Assembly: GCA_022508605.1 (NCBI GenBank)
Contig: JAFLUX010000004.1
Coordinates: 1-64,000 of the forward strand
Origin: Bacteroidales bacterium
GTDB lineage: Bacteria > Bacteroidota > Bacteroidia > Bacteroidales > UBA932
DNA: 64,000 nt
Direction of reading: 5' to 3'
Shown piece by piece: positions 1 through 6,432 of the stretch (the stretch's first letter is position 1; the number at the start of each line of letters is the position of its first letter). Under the pieces are notes generated by a model, which ran no database searches, had not been told where the DNA came from, and saw nothing but the letters and a program-made list of their open reading frames with translations. The translations under genes were made by a program, and so were the position numbers.

Positions 1-445
1 CGATATGATATCATTACCGGTTACAGGGCGGATGATTCGTATTTCTCTTTTTCCAAAGCGTTCATGTCCAACGGAATATCGGCTTCGTTCAATAAGGGGA
101 TACGAGCAGGGGCAACGAGCCGGGGCGGTGCACGCCTCGCTGAAGCCCGGTGAGCGTGAATAGACCGGCATATGCTGTGGAACTCGTCATAATTGCGGTT
201 CCGTGGTGTCACGGATGCTCCCGTTCCTAAGACGGTAGAGGATGATAGGTAGGGTATATCAAGAGTCGCAAGGAAATCCAGACTTCTCGATTCTCATTCC
301 CCAAGGGAAACGCCCAGGAGGGCACGGCGTCTTCGGTATTGGACCCGAAGAATTCCCGCCACAGACCCTGCACTTTTGCCTCAGATCGACGACAAGAAAG
401 ACAACGGAGGGGTTTGCCGGCATTTTCGGCCCCCGGTATAATAAA
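1..445. other. Left-edge stretch without a supportable gene
   Basis: I see no convincing gene here. On the minus strand two overlapping frames stay open between about 460 and 227: one has an ATG and about 66 codons, the other about 74 codons and no ATG. Both contain a CxxC pair, but neither has a recognisable domain, a signal peptide or a consensus promoter. The region lies downstream of the terminator at 446-478, so nothing obvious transcribes it. It could be a decayed gene or an element cut by the window edge. Confidence 0.3.
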
Positions 446-478
446 ACGACTTTACGCAAAACATTCGCGTAAAGTCGT
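446..478 (-). terminator. Rho-independent terminator after the outer-membrane protein gene
   Basis: A perfect 12-bp inverted repeat (arms 446-457 and 467-478) encloses a 9-nt loop. On the minus strand the second arm is followed by TTTTATTAT. It lies 30 nt past the stop of the minus-strand gene at 509-1159, as expected for the end of that transcript. Confidence 0.8.
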
Positions 479-508
479 GTCTGACAGAGTGATACCCTTG
501 TAGGGGAA

Positions 509-1159
509 TCAGAACCTCTTACCTATCTTGAAGAAGAAAGAGTTGGAAGACATGGTCCCTGTTTCGGTGTCGTAATAGTCCTTTACAATAAGTTTCATTT
601 TGACAGACTGAATGCCAAGGGCGATATTCCACTTTCCGGCTGATAGTCCGACCCCGTATTCCGCATAGGCGCCACCTTTCATTTTTGAGCTTTCGTCATC
701 GTAAGTTTCGTTTAATGCAGACGTAAAGCAGATGCTTGAACCGAAGCTGATTGAAATATACGGCTCCAAATCGTCTGAAATCGGATAATATCCCCTGACG
801 TTAGCGAAGATTGGCGCAAACATCGTATTCCAGCGGTCGCTGTCTTCGTAGTCGGCGATTTTTCCATAGGCATACTGGAGCCCCGCTCCTATGCCGGCAT
901 AGCCGTACTTGGTGATTCGGGCGCCGTGGATGGTGGAAAGGAATACCCTGGAAAAATCGGTATCTATATTGGTACCGACTTCGATTTTGTCGCAGGTTGC
1001 GTAACCGAGGTTCCATTCGCCCTGATACCATACATTGATGTCTGGTTTCTCGAATTGTATTTTGCGCTCGGACACGCTGGTCGTTGAAGTAATCATCTGG
1101 GCATTGGCCGCAGCGCAGAGCATAAGGGCGGCCGGGAGCAACAACATAATCTTTTTCAT
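509..1159 (-). CDS. Putative outer-membrane beta-barrel protein
   Basis: This 216-residue protein starts with a clear Sec signal peptide (basic MKK, hydrophobic core, cleavage after ANA near residue 20). The body alternates polar and hydrophobic residues with many Tyr, Gly and Phe, and it ends in a Phe-terminated strand (SFFFKIGKRF), which is typical of outer-membrane beta-barrels. I infer an 8-10 strand barrel of the general OMP_b-brl type with unknown ligand. It follows the secreted-protein gene at 1211-1807 after 51 nt with no consensus promoter in the gap, so the two are probably cotranscribed. A strong terminator follows it. Confidence 0.7.
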   Translation of the reverse strand: MKKIMLLLPAALMLCAAANAQMITSTTSVSERKIQFEKPDINVWYQGEWNLGYATCDKIEVGTNIDTDFSRVFLSTIHGARITKYGYAGIGAGLQYAYGKIADYEDSDRWNTMFAPIFANVRGYYPISDDLEPYISISFGSSICFTSALNETYDDESSKMKGGAYAEYGVGLSAGKWNIALGIQSVKMKLIVKDYYDTETGTMSSNSFFFKIGKRF

Positions 1160-1210
1160 ATAACTGATTTTATTTTGTCGGATGAACGGTTGAACTTTAT
1201 AACGGTCGGT

Positions 1211-1807
1211 TTATTCGGTAGCAAGCACGGTTCTCTGTCCTTTGGTGACAAGACCGGATTTTGAACTCAACGCGGCTTCATTCTTTGCGTTCTGTGCATT
1301 TGGGTCTTTGTGCCAGAACTGCGAGCTTTTGATTAAGTTGACATCTGCAGCCGTGGCCGAGCGGAATTTGACATAGTTTGCAGGGTAGCCCAATATGGTA
1401 ATCCGAATCACGTAGCGGTCGCCGTCCCTGTCGGACTGGCCGTCATTGTCATCGTCCACCGTCCTGGCGCTTGTCTGTGCGCCGACTATGACATCAGCAT
1501 TGTACTCGTAGGCGAAATCAAACAAAGCTTGACGCTTGAGCTGATCGATAGTCTGCAATTTGTCTGTATCGTTTGTGTACAGGTGGTAGTCCCTCTTGAA
1601 TTCTTTGGGGTGCTTGGACACGCTGTCCTGAATCTGAACCTCGGCCAGGAGCGGTGTTACCAGAAATTCGTGAGTTGCTTCAAGATTTCGTGCTGCAGTA
1701 GAACTGTGGTGATAGTTCTCATTTACGCGAAAACTTTCACGCTGGGCCGAGGCAAACGTAGAATTCAGCAGGAGTGCGCCGGCGAGAAAAACAAAAAACT
1801 TTTTCAT
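1211..1807 (-). CDS. Secreted/periplasmic protein of unknown function
   Basis: The protein has 198 residues. A signal peptide (MKKFFVFLAGALLLNSTFASA-Q) predicts export. The mature part has an acidic Asp/Asn-rich stretch (VDDDNDGQSDRDGD, about residues 116-129) resembling a calcium-binding loop, inside a beta-rich segment (ADVIVGAQ ... YVIRITILGYPANYVKF) of a type common in Bacteroidetes secreted hypotheticals. I do not recognise a characterised family. It is the first gene after the structured leader at 1855-2108, so its expression may be controlled by the apparent attenuator there, together with the barrel protein downstream. Confidence 0.65.
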   Translation of the reverse strand: MKKFFVFLAGALLLNSTFASAQRESFRVNENYHHSSTAARNLEATHEFLVTPLLAEVQIQDSVSKHPKEFKRDYHLYTNDTDKLQTIDQLKRQALFDFAYEYNADVIVGAQTSARTVDDDNDGQSDRDGDRYVIRITILGYPANYVKFRSATAADVNLIKSSQFWHKDPNAQNAKNEAALSSKSGLVTKGQRTVLATE

Positions 1808-1860
1808 CTAAAAACTTTTTGTACATTCCGGCTCCTCAAAATGCGAAATCGTTAAACAAC

Positions 1861-1944
1861 AAAAAAAGTGTGGAGCCTCTTTCGTATATTCTTCCGAACG
1901 CTCTCGACTGCGTGAAACAAAAATATACAATCCGTACTCCACAC
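1861..1944 (-). terminator. Terminator-like rod at the 3' end of the structured leader
   Basis: GTGTGGAG (minus strand, 1944-1937) pairs perfectly with CTCCACAC (1875-1868), and seven Ts follow immediately (1867-1861). Inside this closing helix lie a symmetrical 8x8 internal loop, a 7-bp helix (1928-1922 with 1890-1884), a second internal loop of about 7x8, and a 4-bp apical helix. The structured interior is larger than in an ordinary intrinsic terminator. Confidence 0.6.
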
Positions 1945-1962
1945 CCGCCTTGTATGGAGTAC
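1934..1962 (-). promoter_or_regulatory. Competing (antiterminator-like) hairpin
   Basis: On the minus strand GTACTCCATAC (1962-1952) pairs with GTGTGGAGTAC (1944-1934): 11 bp with one G-T wobble and a 7-nt loop. The 3' arm contains the whole 5' arm of the downstream terminator helix (1944-1937), so forming this hairpin would prevent the terminator. That mutual exclusivity is visible in the sequence; a regulatory role is inferred. Confidence 0.55.
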
Positions 1963-2112
1963 CTGATGGGCAGAAGCCCACCGACTGCATATAATCAAGA
2001 CGAGCTGAGTGTTGGCCGTATCCCTTGTTTCTGAAAATTGTCGAGATTTTCGGAAAGGACACGCGAAAACACTTTCGCTAATATGTCTGCCACCATTATG
2101 GGATGGCAGGCG

Positions 2113-2143
2113 CAAAAATACTATTTTTAATTCAATGTTGCAA
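2113..2143 (-). promoter_or_regulatory. Consensus Bacteroidetes promoter of the structured leader
   Basis: On the minus strand, TTG (2143-2141) is followed after exactly 20 nt by TATTTTTG (2120-2113), a full match to the Bacteroidetes -33/-7 consensus. Transcription should start near 2108-2106. The -33 element lies in one arm of a perfect 9-bp inverted repeat (2135-2143 with 2164-2172), which could be an operator or a weak terminator for the YfhO gene upstream. Confidence 0.7.
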
Positions 2144-2189
2144 CTTGTTGTTGCTCCAGGTCATTGCAACATACCTCGCCGCCCCGGAG

Positions 2190-4568
2190 TCATCGGCCCT
2201 CCCGCCGCCGGACCCTGATGACGATGCTTGCGGCGGCCGAGCCGAGCACGAGCAGAATCAGCAGAATCGAACAGGCCCGCGACACGGCCTCTCCGTGCCT
2301 GTATGAGGGCGGGTCGAAACTCATCACGAGGGTGTGCGTGCCTGCCGGCAGGTCGATGCGGCGCAGCAATCCGTCGTCGTGGAGCCCGATTTCAAGCCGG
2401 GTCCCGTCTTCCAGGCGGGCCGTCCAACCGGCGGGATAATACACTTCGCTGAATATCGCCTCTCCTCCCGATTCGCTGGAATAGGCGTAGTCGAGCCTGT
2501 CGGGGGCATAGGCGGTCAGCTCTATGGTTCCTCCGTCTTCGGCGGCGAACCATGCGTTGCCGCGGGCGTGCGGGTAGCGGAGCGGTGGCAGATTGCCGCT
2601 TATTATTATGTAGCGGCAGTTGAGCGAGGCAAGGCCCTCCAAATATGGCAGCGCGGCCTCGGCTTCTTCGATGCTCCCCGCATTTTCCAGGGCCTTTGAA
2701 AGGGCTGAAATGTCGCGCGAAAGCTGCCGGTCTATGTATTCCTGATAAATCTGGAGTTTTGCCGGGGAATAGCCGCCGATGTTCTTGTGCCAGTAGGACG
2801 GGTGCGAATCGTTGAATACGTTGACGCTCAGGTCGAGTATGCGGTACGACGGGTCTTTGTCTTCAAGTATCATTTCATCCACGGGCCTCTTGTCGAACTG
2901 GCTCTGGAATGCCTTGGGGCTGATGAAATGCTCCGGGCCGAGGTAGCGCCGACCTGCGGAGAAAAGGTCTCCCAGCACTATGGCGCACACTATGACCGCG
3001 GCGGCGGTGCGTCTGCCGGGCGTGCCGGACACTCCCCAGACAAGGGCGGCGGCGGCAGCGGCGGCCAGCAGCAGCGAGCGCAGCGTGTCCCGCCAGAGCA
3101 GGGCGAGGCGGTCCGCTGCAAGGGCCGCGGTCAGCACTTCGGGCTGACCGGCATCGGCGGAGCCGATGAAGCTGCCGAACGTGCTCTGCAACAGGGCCAG
3201 CACGAAGAAAAGCCCGAGGGTGACGGCTCCGGAAATCAAAATCCTGCGCCGGAGCGTGCGTCCGTCGGAACAGCTCTTCAGGATGTCGTCGAGCATGAGA
3301 AATCCGAGCACCGGCAGGGTGAACTGCAATATGACGAGGGCCATGGACACGGTGCGGAACTTGTTGTACAGCGGCGCTATGTCGTAGAAAAGCCGGGTGA
3401 ACCACAGGAAGTGGCTGCCGAGGGCAAGGAATACGGCGAGCAGCGAAGATGCCGCGACCCACCATTTTTCGCGTCCGCGCCACCAGCACAGGCCGAGTAT
3501 GAACAGGAAAACGGTCACGGCGCCCATGTACATGGGCCCGGCGGTAAAGGGCTGCGGGCCCCAGTATGTGGGCATATACCGGCTTACCTGCTGGAGATTT
3601 CCCTGTCCGGCCCTCTTGAGGAGCCTGACGGTTTCCGAATCCATGCCCAGCGGGCCTGCGGATGCCCCTCCGTTGTAGTTGGGTATGGCGAGGTTGGGCA
3701 GTTCCTCCCAGCCGTAAGACCAGGCCGTGGCATAGTCAATGTCCAATCCCTTCCTGCCGCCTTCTCCGCTTTGCGGACCGCTGCCTCCGCGCATGGAATA
3801 CGGCGTATATTCCCACGTGGGCATGAGTTTGCTGGCGTTCGTCCCTATGCCGGCAAGCCCCAGCACGAGCAGGAGGGCGGACGCTGCAAAAAATTCTTTA
3901 AGCGACTTTTTCCTGCGCAGCAGCGACACTGCCAGCACCACGGCGTAGATGAGTATCATCAGGGCCAGGTAGTAGGAAATCTGCGGGTGGTTGGCCTTTA
4001 TCTGGAAAGACAGGGCGAGGCCGAACAGTGCGGCTCCGGGCACGGCCGCGAGCCATCTCCGGGAACAGGCGCTGCGGTACGTGAACACGAGGGCGGCAAG
4101 CACCCACGGCAGGAATGCGAGAGCCTGCATCTTCGTGTTGTGCCCCACCTGGATAATCTGTATGTTGTACGAGCAGAACGTTACCGCTATGGCGCCGCCT
4201 ATGGCGGGAATCGGGCCGACCCCGAACGCGAGCATCATCAGAAAGGCCCCGACGAGCGAGACGAACAGGTAGCTTGCCGGGCGCTTGCCGGTGAGCAGCA
4301 GGTCGTAGAGTTTCTGGGTCCAGTCGCCTTTCGTGGAGCTCTGTATGGATGCCGTAGGCATGCCGCTGAACATGGAACCGGTCCATTCGGCAGGGTCGTC
4401 GGGATGCGCCTTGTCCCATACCTGCTTTTCGCGGGCCATTCCCTGCCAGCCGGAAATGTCGCTCTGGTTGACGATTTTGCCGCTCAGCAGCTCGGGCACG
4501 AATGCGTAGGACAGGGCGAGGAAGCCCAGTACGGCGCCCAGACATATCAAAAGATTCTTTTTCATCAT
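2190..4568 (-). CDS. YfhO-family multi-pass membrane protein
   Basis: This 792-residue protein has an N-terminal membrane anchor, a conserved extracytoplasmic loop (WDKAHPDDPAEWTGSMFSGMP, about residues 52-72), roughly a dozen hydrophobic segments in the first 530 residues, and a soluble C-terminal beta-rich domain ending in one further membrane helix and a basic tail. This is the layout of Bacteroidetes YfhO-family proteins, which resemble GT-C type glycosyltransferases; in Firmicutes YfhO is linked to glycosylation of lipoteichoic acid. The start overlaps the CpXC gene stop by 4 nt (ATGA), so it ends a translationally coupled string CpXC-GT4-MutS. With a GT4 enzyme nearby, a role in envelope glycan modification is plausible but inferred. 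Confidence 0.85.
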   Translation of the reverse strand: MMKKNLLICLGAVLGFLALSYAFVPELLSGKIVNQSDISGWQGMAREKQVWDKAHPDDPAEWTGSMFSGMPTASIQSSTKGDWTQKLYDLLLTGKRPASYLFVSLVGAFLMMLAFGVGPIPAIGGAIAVTFCSYNIQIIQVGHNTKMQALAFLPWVLAALVFTYRSACSRRWLAAVPGAALFGLALSFQIKANHPQISYYLALMILIYAVVLAVSLLRRKKSLKEFFAASALLLVLGLAGIGTNASKLMPTWEYTPYSMRGGSGPQSGEGGRKGLDIDYATAWSYGWEELPNLAIPNYNGGASAGPLGMDSETVRLLKRAGQGNLQQVSRYMPTYWGPQPFTAGPMYMGAVTVFLFILGLCWWRGREKWWVAASSLLAVFLALGSHFLWFTRLFYDIAPLYNKFRTVSMALVILQFTLPVLGFLMLDDILKSCSDGRTLRRRILISGAVTLGLFFVLALLQSTFGSFIGSADAGQPEVLTAALAADRLALLWRDTLRSLLLAAAAAAALVWGVSGTPGRRTAAAVIVCAIVLGDLFSAGRRYLGPEHFISPKAFQSQFDKRPVDEMILEDKDPSYRILDLSVNVFNDSHPSYWHKNIGGYSPAKLQIYQEYIDRQLSRDISALSKALENAGSIEEAEAALPYLEGLASLNCRYIIISGNLPPLRYPHARGNAWFAAEDGGTIELTAYAPDRLDYAYSSESGGEAIFSEVYYPAGWTARLEDGTRLEIGLHDDGLLRRIDLPAGTHTLVMSFDPPSYRHGEAVSRACSILLILLVLGSAAASIVIRVRRREGR

Positions 4569-5152
4569 TTCAGAAATTCTTCCACAAAATCACGGTCCAC
4601 GAGGGCCAGGCCCTGTGCGGCGGCTTTCATGGACGGGTTGCGCTCCACTATGGCCCGGCAGTCCTCATACACGTTGAATCCGACGGACAGCATCTGCATG
4701 CGTCCGTCTTCGGGATAGGTGAATATTATGTCGTTGTCGGCACCGTCGGTGCGCAGAAACTTCAGCTCGGCGTCTTTGCCAATCTCCTGGCGCGTCACGA
4801 ACTTGCACAGTTCCACGGCTATATCGTCAAGCCCGGCATCGAAAATCTTAACCTTCTCGATGAAAGACCCCACATCGCATACCCGCCTGCCTGAAAGTCC
4901 GTCGAGCCCTTCCGCCTCTATCTTATACTCCGAAAGGCAGAGCAGCAGGTGGCTGTCCCGGTATATTACGGGCGTCTTGATAAGCTCCCGGCAGCCGCAC
5001 AAGGGGCATTCCCGCACGAAAACGCTGCCGTTCATCACCGCCTCCTTCATCTGCGGGTCGTCCTGTGCGTCTATGTGCCGGTAAACGTCCGCCTCGTATC
5101 CTTTGCCGCAGGAAGAACAAGTCACTGCGGTCTTTACTGCAACTGATTTCAT
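4565..5152 (-). CDS. CpXC domain protein
   Basis: The gene encodes 195 residues. The start at 5152 is chosen because its ATG overlaps the glycosyltransferase stop as ATGA and gives a clean N-terminus (MKSVAVKTAVTCSSCG); the frame stays open upstream, but that extension is Arg/Ala-rich and lies inside the glycosyltransferase gene. Cysteines at 12, 15, 49, 52 and 54 form two CxxC knuckles, the signature of the CpXC family, which likely binds zinc. The remaining 130 residues are alpha/beta with no further motif. The biochemical function of CpXC proteins is unknown. It sits between a glycosyltransferase and a YfhO membrane protein in a coupled operon. Confidence 0.7.
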   Translation of the reverse strand: MKSVAVKTAVTCSSCGKGYEADVYRHIDAQDDPQMKEAVMNGSVFVRECPLCGCRELIKTPVIYRDSHLLLCLSEYKIEAEGLDGLSGRRVCDVGSFIEKVKIFDAGLDDIAVELCKFVTRQEIGKDAELKFLRTDGADNDIIFTYPEDGRMQMLSVGFNVYEDCRAIVERNPSMKAAAQGLALVDRDFVEEFLK

Positions 5153-6432
5153 AGCACTTCGCTGAGTTTTTCGGTGAGCAGTGCGCGCGAATACTTGTCT
5201 ATATTCCCGTCCACCGGCCCGTCCGCGGCTGCAAGGTGGCGTTCCCATGCGCTGTCTATCCAGTTGCGCAGGGGTTCTGTCCGCTCCCAGCCGTACATCA
5301 CTCCGGCCCCGGCATCCCTGAGCAGGGAGGCCGCAGCTCCGTTCTCGTCTCCTATGCCCAGCACCGGCCGACGGGCGGCGAGATACTCGAAAATCTTCCC
5401 CGGCAGGGCCTTGGCATATTCCGGCTCCTTCCTGAGCGGCAGCAGCAGCACGTTCGCATTCTGCTGCAGGGCGTTCGTCCTGAAGTGGGGCAGATAGCCC
5501 AAATCTTCCACGTTGTCCGCCAGTCCGCGGTCTCTGAGAGCCTGCAAAATCTCCGTGTCCGTCTTGCCTGCGAGGCGTATTCGCAGCTGCTCCCTGAACA
5601 TGCGGTCTTCTCCGCACTTGCGTGCGAGCACGTCCCAAAGGTTCAGGGGGTTGCCGTCGGAGGCGAAAAGCCCCGTGTGCACTATGGAGAAGCTGTCGCG
5701 CGGCAGCGGTGCGGGGGAGGCGGAAAAATCATCGGTGTCGAACCCGTTGGTAATAAGGTGTACCGGCGTTGCCGTGCGTGCCTGGAAATCGGCCCTTACA
5801 GGCTCCGATACCGCTATCACCGCATCCGCGCCGTCGAGCACTTTCTGCTCCAGCCGGCGGTGGCGCGACTCTGTCCACGGGAGCAGCCCCATGTGCTTGA
5901 AATAGTGCATTTCTGTCCATGGGTCACGGAAATCGGCCACCCAGCGCACTCCGGTCCGCTGCTTGAGCTGCATGCCGATGAGGTGCATGGAATGGGGCGG
6001 TCCGGTAGTGACAATGGTGTCGACGTGGTTGTCTTTCAGATATCCGGTCAGATATTTCACCGACGGGGAAACCCATCCGGCCCGGGGGTCCGGGACGAAA
6101 AGATTGCCGCGTATCAGTACGGCGAGTTTCTGTTTGAGAGTTTTTTTCTGCTGGTTCAGGGGGTTCACTCCGGCCCCCTTGTCCGAAGCCCCGAAAAACT
6201 TGCGGTACAGTGCGTAAGGCTCACGTATGCGCGTCCTGAGCACGGTCATGTCCGAGGGCACGTCGCTCATGAGGCTTTCGTCCGAGGCCAGACGCTCCGG
6301 GTTTTCCGGAGTGTATACCACCGGCTCCCAGCCGTATCTTCGCAGATACTTGCAGAACTTCACCCAACGCTGCACGCCGCTTCCGCCCGTGGGCGGCCAG
6401 TAGTAGCTTATTATCAAGACCTTTTTCATCAT
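5149..6432 (-). CDS. Glycosyltransferase family 4 protein
   Basis: The 427-residue protein has the two Rossmann domains of GT-B enzymes. The N-terminal part opens with KVLIISYYWPPTGGSGVQRW, typical of GT4 members whose glycine-rich loop contacts the donor. The C-terminal domain contains HTGLFASDGNP and a nucleotide-sugar region (PLRKEPEYAKALPGKIFEYLAARRPVL), with the E of KIFEYLA in the usual donor-ribose position. There are no membrane segments, so it is a cytosolic or peripheral enzyme; donor and acceptor cannot be read from sequence. Tandem ATGs at 6432 and 6429 offer two starts; the first overlaps the mutS stop by one base (TAATG), implying coupling. The 3' end overlaps the CpXC gene by 4 nt. 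Confidence 0.85.
   Translation of the reverse strand: MMKKVLIISYYWPPTGGSGVQRWVKFCKYLRRYGWEPVVYTPENPERLASDESLMSDVPSDMTVLRTRIREPYALYRKFFGASDKGAGVNPLNQQKKTLKQKLAVLIRGNLFVPDPRAGWVSPSVKYLTGYLKDNHVDTIVTTGPPHSMHLIGMQLKQRTGVRWVADFRDPWTEMHYFKHMGLLPWTESRHRRLEQKVLDGADAVIAVSEPVRADFQARTATPVHLITNGFDTDDFSASPAPLPRDSFSIVHTGLFASDGNPLNLWDVLARKCGEDRMFREQLRIRLAGKTDTEILQALRDRGLADNVEDLGYLPHFRTNALQQNANVLLLPLRKEPEYAKALPGKIFEYLAARRPVLGIGDENGAAASLLRDAGAGVMYGWERTEPLRNWIDSAWERHLAAADGPVDGNIDKYSRALLTEKLSEVL

Larger units (their letters stand above)
1855..2108 (-). ncRNA. Highly structured RNA: regulatory leader or stand-alone ncRNA
   Basis: Downstream of a consensus promoter (2113-2143), about 250 nt of minus-strand sequence hold a series of hairpins: 2088-2108 (7 bp), 2063-2078 (perfect 6 bp, GUGU loop), 2033-2051 (6 bp), 1967-1980 (5 bp, UUCU loop), 1934-1962 (11 bp), and a long rod at 1868-1944 closed by 8 bp and followed by seven Ts. 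The last two share one arm and cannot form together. The ATG of the 1211-1807 gene lies about 50 nt past the T run. The RNA may be a transcription-attenuating leader for the two downstream genes. Alternatively it is an independent structured RNA such as a Bacteroidales 6S-like RNA. I did not recognise a named family from sequence alone. Confidence 0.55.

Noticed and set aside
2135-2172. Terminator of the YfhO gene
   Set aside because: The 9-bp inverted repeat has a 20-nt loop and no T run, and it carries the -33 element of the next promoter, so I treat it as promoter context.
2787-4718. 643-codon plus-strand open frame
   Set aside because: It is antisense to the YfhO and CpXC genes, is rich in Gly/Glu/His/Arg as expected of GC-rich shadow frames, and has no domain.
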